DNA from: TTA-H9 sp002071415
Lineage (GTDB): Bacteria; Bacteroidota; Bacteroidia; Bacteroidales; TTA-H9
Length of the DNA: 17,233 nucleotides
Assembly: GCA_035411425.1 (NCBI GenBank)
Contig: DAONSX010000050.1
Coordinates: 1 to 17,233 of the forward strand
Direction: 5' to 3'
Part shown: piece after piece, positions 1-6,036 of the stretch
Numbering within the stretch: position 1 is the stretch's first letter
How the letters are laid out: each line of letters opens with the position of its first letter
Made by a program: the position numbers and the translations under genes
The notes under the pieces: model-generated
What the model was told of the DNA's origin: nothing
Databases searched by the model: none
The model's input: the letters and a program-made list of their open reading frames with translations, nothing else

Positions 1-30
1 TTTTTCTATTTGTCAAGTATTTTTAAACTG

Positions 31-107
31 ACAACGAACAACCAACAATCTCCAATCTCCAACCCCCAATCTCCAATCTCCAATCCCCAATCTCCAACCT
101 CCAATCT
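31..107. repeat. Heptamer tandem array 1 (CCAAYCY)
   Basis: Eleven consecutive 7-bp units in strict register: ACAACGA, ACAACCA, ACAATCT, CCAATCT, CCAACCC, CCAATCT, CCAATCT, CCAATCC, CCAATCT, CCAACCT, CCAATCT. The invariant core is CAA at positions 2-4 and most variation is C/T. The register continues in decayed form into the pyrimidine-rich tail. The period is not a multiple of three and stops occur around it, so it is not a coding repeat. Its function is unknown. Confidence 0.85.
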
Positions 108-124
108 CTATTCTCCCTTCCTCC
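103..124. repeat. Pyrimidine-rich tail, copy 1
   Basis: The 22 bp at 103-124 match those at 316-337 at 20 positions by eye. Both copies directly follow or overlap the end of a heptamer array and share the core CTCTATTCTCCCTT. This shows that array plus tail is a composite unit present twice, about 213 bp apart. Confidence 0.75.
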
Positions 125-172
125 ATTCCTCTGTTTTCCCTTCCTTTAGTTAACATCAGGAAAATTTTTTCT

Positions 173-233
173 CGCTGATTTCCGCAGATTAATCCGCTGA
201 TTTACGTAAATTACAACTAACAACTGATAACTT
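173..233. repeat. Short direct repeats between the arrays
   Basis: CGCTGATTT occurs at 173-181 and 195-203, with a variant CGCAGATTA at 183-191. After a 9-bp gap come three heptamers in register: ACAACTA (213-219), ACAACTG (220-226) and ATAACTT (227-233). The ACAAC heptamers resemble the first units of both CCAAYCY arrays, so the whole region looks like one family of 7-bp units interrupted by this second element. Confidence 0.6.
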
Positions 234-251
234 AGAAATTTTAAATTACAA

Positions 252-314
252 ACAACCTCCAATCCCCAACCCCCAACCTCCAATCTCCAACCTCCAAATT
301 CCAATCCCCAACCC
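252..314. repeat. Heptamer tandem array 2 (CCAAYCY)
   Basis: Nine units in register: ACAACCT, CCAATCC, CCAACCC, CCAACCT, CCAATCT, CCAACCT, CCAAATT, CCAATCC, CCAACCC. As in array 1, the first unit begins ACAAC and the rest begin CCAA. It is followed by the second copy of the pyrimidine-rich tail. Confidence 0.85.
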
Positions 315-315
315 C

Positions 316-337
316 ATTCTCTATTCTCCCTTTCTCC
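316..337. repeat. Pyrimidine-rich tail, copy 2
   Basis: Second copy of the 22-bp tail, 20 of 22 positions identical to 103-124. It follows heptamer array 2 by one base. Confidence 0.75.
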
Positions 338-426
338 GTTTTTATCTTTTTCTGACTTATTTTAATCGGCATGATTCCTAATGTCATTTTGCAGAAATGA
401 TGATCAGAGACTCGTGAAATGCAATC

Positions 427-900
427 TCATAAAATAGCTCTAATAAATACAATGGCAAGTGCTATGACGAAAATCATCTTCATTAGAGTACTGGTAATAA
501 AACCAAAAAAAGAGCCCAGACCCGAGCGCAGGCCATAGTTCAAATTCTTACCACCCAAAAGTTCACCAATCAATGCTCCTAAAAAGGGGCCTATGATGAT
601 TCCCAGAGGCCCAAATAAAAAACCGATCACCAGCCCTATGGCACTGCCTCGGGTTCCATATTTCGTGCCTCCAAATTTTCGGGTTCCTATAATGGGTATG
701 ACATAGTCCAACAGAGTAATCAGTATGGTGGCAATTCCCCATAAAATCAAGGTTTTTTGTGAGAAAGGAGAAAAAGAGGTGAGTTGAAGTGCAGGTAAAG
801 CCAAATAGGCTAAAGGCGGGCCGGCTAAAAAGGGAGCAAAACTACCTATAAAACCTAAAACCAATAAAATAGCTCCGATAGTTATCCAAATCCAATCCAT
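427..900 (-). CDS. DUF456 family small membrane protein
   Basis: A 157-residue, very hydrophobic protein that I recognise as DUF456 family, whose molecular function is not established. Membrane segments are visible at roughly residues 5-24, 50-70, 86-112 and 138-156. The N-terminal GPPLAYLAL stretch (27-35) and the glycine-rich middle (IGTRKFGGTKYGTRGSAIGL, 71-90) are characteristic. Glycine spacing suggests tightly packed helices, as in glycine-zipper proteins. The start is the ATG whose complement is at 898-900, with no Shine-Dalgarno, which is usual in Bacteroidota. A -7 promoter element lies 22 bp upstream (923-930, minus strand). It is divergent from the ABC permease gene, with 59 bp between the two coding regions. 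Length is normal for the family. The family call is good; any function would be a guess. Confidence 0.85.
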   Translation of the reverse strand: MDWIWITIGAILLVLGFIGSFAPFLAGPPLAYLALPALQLTSFSPFSQKTLILWGIATILITLLDYVIPIIGTRKFGGTKYGTRGSAIGLVIGFLFGPLGIIIGPFLGALIGELLGGKNLNYGLRSGLGSFFGFITSTLMKMIFVIALAIVFIRAIL

Positions 901-922
901 TTTTTAACAGTATACAAAGATT

Positions 923-930
923 CAAATGTA
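923..930 (-). promoter_or_regulatory. Bacteroidota -7 element for DUF456 gene
   Basis: Read on the minus strand the sequence is TACATTTG, a full match to TAnnTTTG. I do not find a good TTTG at the expected -33 distance, so this is a partial promoter. It would give a leader of roughly 15-20 bases before the DUF456 start codon. Confidence 0.5.
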
Positions 931-931
931 A

Positions 932-939
932 TACTTTTG
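932..939 (+). promoter_or_regulatory. Bacteroidota -7 element for ABC permease gene
   Basis: TACTTTTG matches TAnnTTTG. It sits one base from the opposing element at 923-930, so the two form a near-perfect palindrome (one mismatch). No clear -33 TTTG is present. Transcription would begin around 946, leaving only about a dozen bases before the TTG start at 960. Confidence 0.5.
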
Positions 940-959
940 CGTAAGAAAAAATAAAATCT

Positions 960-2189
960 TTGGGTGCTGAATTATTTATTGCTCGTCGTTTAATTAAGCC
1001 TAAAAAGGAAAGTCTTTCAGGGCCTTCGGTGAGGATTGCCATAGCAAGTGTAAGCATAAGTCTTACGGTGATGATTTCTTCGGTTTGTATATTAAGAGGG
1101 TTTCAGCAGGAGATAAGGGAAAAGGTAAGTGGATTTGCGGCTCATATACAGGTTCATTCCTTTGTTAGTGGAGTCAGCCAAAGTGAAAATCCACCCATGA
1201 CTTACGACACCGGGCTCATAATGAAACTAAGAAATTATCCTGGAATAAGACATGTTCAGGCAGTAGCTTATAAAACTGGCATGATTCAAGCTAATCAACA
1301 AATTTTAGGTATAACCCTGAAAGGCGGAGGTCCCGATCTCGATATGCAATTGATCAAAGACAAACTCGTGAAAGGAAGATTGCCTTTGATGGGTGATACT
1401 GCTTTGCGATATGAAATTCTCATTTCGCAAAATATGGCAGATAAGTTACTTCTCGACACTGGACAAGATATCCGCATGTATTTCTTGAATGAAGGAGAAC
1501 GTTCACCCCGAGCACGCAAGATGAAGATTGTGGGCATTTATAATACCGGCCTCGAGGATTTTGATCAGTCGTTTGCCTTTACCGATATTCGCCACATTCA
1601 AAGACTCAATGGATGGACCCACAAAGAAATAGGAATGATAGAAATCATCCTTCGAAATATTGATGAGTTGGATATGATAAGCCGTAAGGTTTATGAAGAT
1701 TTACCTTCTCATCTCAACGTAAACAACATTCGGCAGATCTATCCTCAAATTTTCGATTGGCTCGAGCTGCAAGATGTAAATGTACTGGTCATCCTGATTT
1801 TAATGATAATAGTATCCGCCATTTCGATGATAAGCGCTCTTTTTATCATGATAGTAGAAAAAACTCAACTCATTGGTATTTTAAAGGCTTTAGGAGCAAC
1901 TAATTTAAGCATTAGAAAAATTTTCATTCAGACTTCCTCGTTTATAGCCTTAAAAGGGATGGTCTATGGAAATGTGATAGGCATTGGCCTTATGTGGCTT
2001 CAAAAGCATCTTCATCTGGTAAAACTGCCTGTAGAATCGTATTTTATGGAGTATGTACCTGTAAGTCTTAGTTTGACAAACATTCTCATCATCAACATAA
2101 CAACTTTAATTTTATGCATAAGTTCACTTCTTATACCCACTTATACCGTTACTCGAGTCTCTCCCCTAAGAGCCATTCGATATCATTGA
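960..2189 (+). CDS. LolC/LolE-type ABC transporter permease
   Basis: Inner-membrane permease of the LolC/E-MacB group (about 409 residues), expected to work with a LolD-type ATPase to release lipoproteins from the inner membrane. The topology fits: N-terminal helix at about 25-47, a large periplasmic domain at about 50-265, then three helices near 273-297, 323-346 and 370-393. The FtsX-like signature is clear: EKTQLIGILKALGATNLSIR (300-319), and the C-terminal VSPLRAIRYH. The start is unusual: the frame is closed by a TAA at 942-944 and the only plausible initiator is TTG at 960. The product then begins MGAELFIARRL, matching how I remember family members starting. The gene for its ATPase is not in the window. 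The adjacent overlapping gene encodes a lipoprotein, which fits a role in lipoprotein handling but does not prove it. Exchange with another MacB-like exporter cannot be excluded. Confidence 0.85.
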   Translation: MGAELFIARRLIKPKKESLSGPSVRIAIASVSISLTVMISSVCILRGFQQEIREKVSGFAAHIQVHSFVSGVSQSENPPMTYDTGLIMKLRNYPGIRHVQAVAYKTGMIQANQQILGITLKGGGPDLDMQLIKDKLVKGRLPLMGDTALRYEILISQNMADKLLLDTGQDIRMYFLNEGERSPRARKMKIVGIYNTGLEDFDQSFAFTDIRHIQRLNGWTHKEIGMIEIILRNIDELDMISRKVYEDLPSHLNVNNIRQIYPQIFDWLELQDVNVLVILILMIIVSAISMISALFIMIVEKTQLIGILKALGATNLSIRKIFIQTSSFIALKGMVYGNVIGIGLMWLQKHLHLVKLPVESYFMEYVPVSLSLTNILIINITTLILCISSLLIPTYTVTRVSPLRAIRYH

Positions 2190-2848
2190 AACCGTTCCTA
2201 AAAATTTGTGTGATTTTTTGCATAGTTCTCCTATTAGGAAGCTGTAAAAAAAAAGAAACGAATTATTACCACGATGGCAAATTGATGTCGGAAATAGAAA
2301 TGAAGGGGAAAAAGAAACACGGGAAGGCTATTTATTACTATCCTAATGGAGTGATCCAGCAAGAAATAAAATACAACAATGGGAAGCCCGACGGTTTATC
2401 GAGACGATTCGACTTCATGGGGAGGTTAGAAATGGAAGAAAATTACAAGGATGGATTGCTCAATGGATATGTGCGACAGTACACTTCCTACCAGAAAAAA
2501 ATTATGGAAGCCTTTTACGTCGATGATACCCTGCATGGAGACTATTTCGAATGGCACGAAAATGGAATACCTAAAGTAATAGGGCACTACGACAAAGGCT
2601 TATTTGATGGAAAATGGGAGTTTTTCGATGAAAACGGTTTAAAGCTGGGTGAAGGAAATTTTTACAAAGGTGATGGAGTGCAGAAATCATGGTATCCTAA
2701 TGGGGCGATGCAAAAAATCATTCATTACAAAAATAATCGTAAAGAAGGTTTAGAGCAAGAGTTTTCTTTAGAAGGAAAACCTATAAGAGAAATAAACTAC
2801 CACCATGATAGCATAATCGATGTCAAGAATTTCGAAATAAATCCATAA
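2186..2848 (+). CDS. MORN_2-repeat lipoprotein (YwqK-like)
   Basis: I place the start at TTG 2186-2188, not the ATG 72 bp upstream. The product then starts MKPFLKICVIFCIVLLLGSC, a textbook lipoprotein signal with lipobox L-G-S and the lipidated Cys at residue 20. The upstream start would bury this signal behind 24 polar residues and overlap the permease by 76 bp. With the TTG, the start overlaps the permease stop as TTGA, implying translational coupling. The mature protein (200 residues) is made of about eight or nine degenerate repeats of 22-24 residues of the type YYPNG-x-x-x-x-E-I-x-Y-x-x-G-K-x-x-G, the MORN_2 / YwqK pattern. Database names call YwqK an antitoxin, but nothing here supports a toxin-antitoxin role. 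CKKKE after the cleavage site resembles the lysine/acidic export signal of surface lipoproteins in this phylum, so surface exposure is possible. Its ligand is unknown. Confidence 0.8.
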   Translation: MKPFLKICVIFCIVLLLGSCKKKETNYYHDGKLMSEIEMKGKKKHGKAIYYYPNGVIQQEIKYNNGKPDGLSRRFDFMGRLEMEENYKDGLLNGYVRQYTSYQKKIMEAFYVDDTLHGDYFEWHENGIPKVIGHYDKGLFDGKWEFFDENGLKLGEGNFYKGDGVQKSWYPNGAMQKIIHYKNNRKEGLEQEFSLEGKPIREINYHHDSIIDVKNFEINP

Positions 2849-2902
2849 AGACTACTCGTGAAGATACATATATATTAGAACCCTTCTAAAATACGATAAA
2901 AG

Positions 2903-2933
2903 TTTGACGGAAGAAATATAAGCCATAATTTTG
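2903..2933 (+). promoter_or_regulatory. Promoter of glutamate dehydrogenase gene
   Basis: TTTG at 2903-2906 (-33) and TAATTTTG at 2926-2933 (-7) are separated by 19 bp, an excellent match to the Bacteroidota primary sigma consensus. Transcription should start near 2940, giving a leader of about 65 bases. An imperfect inverted repeat, GTGAA (2938-2942) and TTCAC (2960-2964) with flanking A/T complementarity, lies at the start of the leader and could be an operator or a weak hairpin. Confidence 0.75.
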
Positions 2934-3004
2934 CATTGTGAAATAATTAACAATGTTTATTCACAAACTTGAAATTTTTAAAACCCTAATAAAAACAAAT
3001 TGAT

Positions 3005-4339
3005 ATGAATTTAGAAAAAATTATGTTCGATCTGGAGAAGAGAAATCCAGGACAGCCTGAATTTTTGCAGGCAGTACACGAAGTGCTCGAAAGCATAAAG
3101 GAATTTGTAAATAAGAACCCAAAGTATGATTCTTATAAAATCATCGAGCGTTTAACCGAGCCCGATCGTATCCTTCAGTTCCGTGTTACTTGGGTTGACG
3201 ATAACGGAGAAATTCAGGTAAACAGAGGATATCGTGTGCAGTTCAACAATGCCATAGGCCCATACAAGGGAGGAATTCGTTTTCATCCCAGTGTGAACCT
3301 GAGTACTTTAAAATTCTTGGGTTTCGAGCAGATTTTCAAGAATAGCCTCACTACCTTACCGATGGGTGGAGCAAAAGGTGGCAGCGATTTCAATCCCAAG
3401 GGCAAGAGTGAAAACGAGATTATGCGTTTTTGCCAGGCCTTTATGATGGAATTATGGCACAATATTGGCCCCGAAATGGACGTACCTGCTGGTGATATTG
3501 GCGTAGGTGGCCGTGAAGTCGGATACATGTATGGCTGTTGGAAAAAATTAACCAGAGAACACAATGGAGTATTCACGGGTAAGGGCCGCAACTGGGGTGG
3601 CTCGTTGATCCGTCCCGAAGCTACTGGATTTGGTGTCGTTTATTTTGCCAATGAAATGTTAAAACTCATGGGGAAAGACATTAAAGGGAAAACAATAGCA
3701 ATTTCGGGATTTGGCAATGTTGCCTGGGGAGCTGTAACCAAAGCCAATCACTTGGGTGCAAAAGTCGTTACCATATCTGGACCAGATGGATATATTTATG
3801 ATCCTGACGGAATTTCGGGAGATAAAATCGATTATATGGTCGAACTCAGGGCTTCTAACAATGACATTGTAAAGCCCTATGCTGAAAAATACGGAGTCGA
3901 ATTCTTCGAAGGTCGTCGTCCATGGGAAGTAAAATGTGATGTAGCTATGCCTTGTGCCATTCAGAATGAACTCGACGAAAAAGATGCTCGTAATTTGATC
4001 AATAATGGTGTGACCATTGTTTGCGAAGCTGCTAACATGCCATGTACACCCGAAGCCATCAATCTTTTCCATCAGCACAGAATTCCCTTTGGACCTGGAA
4101 AAGCTGCCAATGCTGGTGGCGTAGCTACGTCGGGATTGGAGATGAGCCAGAACAGTATGAAACTCAACTGGTCGGCTGCCGAAGTAGAAGAACGCCTCCG
4201 TGAAATCATGATCAATATCCACGACAATTGTGTAAAATACGGCAAGGAACCCGATGGTTATATTAACCACGTAAAAGGTGCCAACATTGCAGGATTCATC
4301 AAAGTGGCCGATGCAATGATCGACCAGGGAGTTTATTGA
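3005..4339 (+). CDS. gdhA: Glutamate dehydrogenase (hexameric, 444 aa)
   Basis: Interconverts glutamate and 2-oxoglutarate plus ammonia in the cytoplasm, linking nitrogen assimilation with central carbon metabolism. The length and full-length pattern match the ~450-residue hexameric class. Visible landmarks: substrate-site YKGGIRFHPSV (87-97), catalytic-lysine motif PMGGAKGGSDF (119-129, Lys124), PAGDIGVGGRE (161-171, Asp164), the dinucleotide fold GFGNVAWGA (235-243), and GGVATSGLEMSQNS (371-384). The coenzyme loop reads SGPDGYIYD (258-266). As I recall the family, this resembles the NAD-linked Clostridium symbiosum enzyme more than the S-D-S loop of the NADP-linked E. coli enzyme, so an automatic 'NADP-specific' label should be doubted. 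The gene stands alone between its own strong promoter and a strong terminator, as a monocistronic unit. Confidence 0.95.
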   Translation: MNLEKIMFDLEKRNPGQPEFLQAVHEVLESIKEFVNKNPKYDSYKIIERLTEPDRILQFRVTWVDDNGEIQVNRGYRVQFNNAIGPYKGGIRFHPSVNLSTLKFLGFEQIFKNSLTTLPMGGAKGGSDFNPKGKSENEIMRFCQAFMMELWHNIGPEMDVPAGDIGVGGREVGYMYGCWKKLTREHNGVFTGKGRNWGGSLIRPEATGFGVVYFANEMLKLMGKDIKGKTIAISGFGNVAWGAVTKANHLGAKVVTISGPDGYIYDPDGISGDKIDYMVELRASNNDIVKPYAEKYGVEFFEGRRPWEVKCDVAMPCAIQNELDEKDARNLINNGVTIVCEAANMPCTPEAINLFHQHRIPFGPGKAANAGGVATSGLEMSQNSMKLNWSAAEVEERLREIMINIHDNCVKYGKEPDGYINHVKGANIAGFIKVADAMIDQGVY

Positions 4340-4361
4340 TAATAGAATTTTCTTTTTCTCC

Positions 4362-4401
4362 GTGGGAAGCCGCCTCGAAATTTTTCGGGGCGGCTTCCCA
4401 C
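4362..4401 (+). terminator. Strong hairpin terminator after gdhA
   Basis: A perfect 13-bp stem, GTGGGAAGCCGCC (4362-4374) with GGCGGCTTCCCAC (4389-4401), is extended inside the loop by CGAAA/TTTCG (4376-4380 and 4383-4387). It begins 22 bp after the gdhA stop. The T-run after it is short (ATTTTC), with T-rich sequence also before the stem. The GC-rich stem stands out sharply from the AT-rich surroundings. Confidence 0.85.
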
Positions 4402-4544
4402 ATTTTCCCCAGAACACCTCCCCTCCGTTAATTCATTAAAATAACTGTATTTATCCTTCCACTGAAATCAACCACCCACTCATTCATATTCAGCCTCTGC
4501 CAGGGATCGGAAAAAGAAATTATGAAAGTTTATCCGAATTCCTT

Positions 4545-4552
4545 TAACTTTG
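4545..4552 (+). promoter_or_regulatory. -7 element upstream of leucyl aminopeptidase
   Basis: TAACTTTG matches TAnnTTTG exactly. The -33 region has no perfect TTTG; the nearest is TTATG around 4520-4524. Transcription would start near 4559, 16 bases before the ATG. Lying just after the gdhA terminator, this is the probable promoter of the long downstream operon. Confidence 0.6.
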
Positions 4553-4574
4553 CGCACTAGAAGCAATAAACCCA

Positions 4575-6035
4575 ATGAATATCCTGCTAAAACAACAATA
4601 TACCTCTGAGGATTTCAATACTCATTGTGCATTTCTTTTCCCATCACTCGAAGATATTCCCGAAAAATGGCTGAGTACGCAAGAATTGAACTTTGTAAAA
4701 AGGGTAAATACAAACTCACCCGATGAAACGGTTATCCCTGTTCACCGAGCCAATTATTCATGGTTCTGTATCTTGCCTAAGCCAAATGAAAACCCAGCGA
4801 AAAAACTCGAAAACATCCGACTAGCAGGTTATCAGCTCACTCAATTTTTACATAAGGAAAGAATCGACGAACTGCATATTTCTTCTTTTCATGCTTCTTC
4901 ACTTGATCTATTTGCATTGGCCGAAGGCATCGTATTAAGTAGCTATGCTTTTCAGAAATATCAAAATAACGAAAAAAAGAGAAAGCACCAATTGCAAACC
5001 CTCGATATTTTATCAGAAAATTTCGATTACAAACAACTGAAAGAACTCGAAATCATTACTGAAGCTGTTTACTTATGTCGCGATTTGGTGAATGAGATTC
5101 CCAGTGAATTGAACGCCAAAAGTCTGGCTGAAATTCTAAAACAAAAAGCCGAAGAGGTTGGCATAAGAGCCGAGGTTATGAACAAGAAAAAGATAGAATC
5201 TTTGAAAATGGGAGGCTTACTGGGAGTAAACAAAGGAAGTACGATACCGCCCACATTCACCATACTCGAATGGAAACCTTTTAACTTTATAAACGAAAAA
5301 CCCATCATTCTAATCGGCAAGGGAATCACTTTCGATAGTGGAGGTATGAACATCAAGACTGGCACTTATATGGAGAATATGAAATCCGACATGGCAGGTG
5401 CCGCCACTGTAGCTTCCGTTGTAATTGCCGCAGCCAGACTATCATTGCCCCTGAATGTCATGGCATTCGTCCCAGCCACCGACAATCGCATCAATTCCGA
5501 CGCCATGGTCTCGGGAGATATTCTTACGATGTATAACGGAAAAACAGTAGAGGTGGTGAACACCGACGCCGAAGGAAGATTGATTCTGGCCGATGCCTTA
5601 AGCTATGCCAATAAATTCGATCCTTTTCTTACGATTACTGCGGCCACACTCACAGGTGCAGCCGCCAGAGCCATTGGTAAATATGGAATAGTGGCAATGG
5701 AATCACATGCCAGAACCCAGTTCGACTTGCTCAAGCAAAGTGGAGAAGAGGTATACGAACGGCTGGTAGAATTTCCCCTATGGGAAGAATATTTCGACTT
5801 GATAAAATCCGACGTTGCCGATATAAAAAATTCAGGGCCAGCCGAAGCTGGAGCCATCACCGCAGGCAAGTTCCTCGAATATTTTACCACTTACCCTTTC
5901 ATTCACCTCGATATTGCAGGAACTTCGTTCACCAATAAAAACGATGGATATAGGGGAATTGGAGCCACCGGAATCGGTGTGAGACTGCTTATATCCTTCC
6001 TGCAAAATGTTATTCAAAACCACCAAAATTCTTAA
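4575..6035 (+). CDS. pepA: M17 leucyl aminopeptidase
   Basis: Cytoplasmic zinc/manganese aminopeptidase of family M17 that removes N-terminal residues, especially leucine, from peptides. At 486 residues it is close to E. coli PepA (503). The catalytic C-terminal domain is complete. Metal ligands are Lys249 and Asp254 in IGKGITFDSGG, Asp272 in KSDMAGA, and Asp331 and Glu333 in the signature NTDAEGRL. The catalytic Lys261 and Arg335 are also present. The spacing is the same as in E. coli PepA (K270, D275, K282, D293, D352, E354, R356). The N-terminal ~150 residues are divergent, as usual for the family. It is the first gene of the probable operon, and its stop codon is one base before the preferred pdxA start. 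No link between its activity and the cell-wall genes downstream is evident. The name pepA is by family. Confidence 0.93.
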   Translation: MNILLKQQYTSEDFNTHCAFLFPSLEDIPEKWLSTQELNFVKRVNTNSPDETVIPVHRANYSWFCILPKPNENPAKKLENIRLAGYQLTQFLHKERIDELHISSFHASSLDLFALAEGIVLSSYAFQKYQNNEKKRKHQLQTLDILSENFDYKQLKELEIITEAVYLCRDLVNEIPSELNAKSLAEILKQKAEEVGIRAEVMNKKKIESLKMGGLLGVNKGSTIPPTFTILEWKPFNFINEKPIILIGKGITFDSGGMNIKTGTYMENMKSDMAGAATVASVVIAAARLSLPLNVMAFVPATDNRINSDAMVSGDILTMYNGKTVEVVNTDAEGRLILADALSYANKFDPFLTITAATLTGAAARAIGKYGIVAMESHARTQFDLLKQSGEEVYERLVEFPLWEEYFDLIKSDVADIKNSGPAEAGAITAGKFLEYFTTYPFIHLDIAGTSFTNKNDGYRGIGATGIGVRLLISFLQNVIQNHQNS

Positions 6036-6036
6036 T

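Larger units (their letters stand above)
1..426. other. Gene-free repeat-rich region
   Basis: No credible coding frame is visible on either strand in this stretch. It contains two arrays of degenerate heptamers (31-107 and 252-314), a pyrimidine-rich tail after each (103-124 and 316-337), a cluster of 9-bp repeats (173-203) and a short run of ACAACTN heptamers (213-233). The plus strand is strongly C/T/A biased over the arrays, with almost no G. The region lies downstream of the minus-strand DUF456 gene, so it may hold that gene's 3' end. A small inverted repeat at 384-400 (TCATTT, 5-base loop, AAATGA) is the only hairpin candidate I see there, and it is weak. Confidence 0.7.

Noticed and set aside
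31..314. CRISPR-like array
   Set aside because: Units are only 7 bp and abut directly, with no unique spacers and no cas genes nearby.
842..1057. Minus-strand open frame overlapping the DUF456 and permease starts
   Set aside because: It overlaps the starts of two convincing divergent genes and their promoter elements, and its translation has no recognisable features.
2114..2185. Upstream ATG start for the MORN-repeat protein
   Set aside because: It overlaps the permease by 76 bp and puts 24 polar residues before an otherwise perfect lipoprotein signal. TTG at 2186 is better.
2186..2848. Toxin-antitoxin locus based on the YwqK name
   Set aside because: The protein has a lipoprotein export signal and no toxin gene lies beside it.
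2875..2889. Terminator after the MORN lipoprotein gene (TTAGAA-CCC-TTCTAA)
   Set aside because: Only 6 bp of AT-rich stem and no T-run; too weak to call.
3659..4417. 252-codon open frame on the minus strand
   Set aside because: It is antisense to gdhA, which has all catalytic motifs, and it runs through the terminator hairpin. Its translation matches no family I recognise.
6007..6036. Upstream ATG start for pdxA
   Set aside because: It overlaps the pepA coding region by 29 bp and adds a non-conserved MLFKTTKILN stretch. ATG 6037 directly after the pepA stop is more natural, though not proven.
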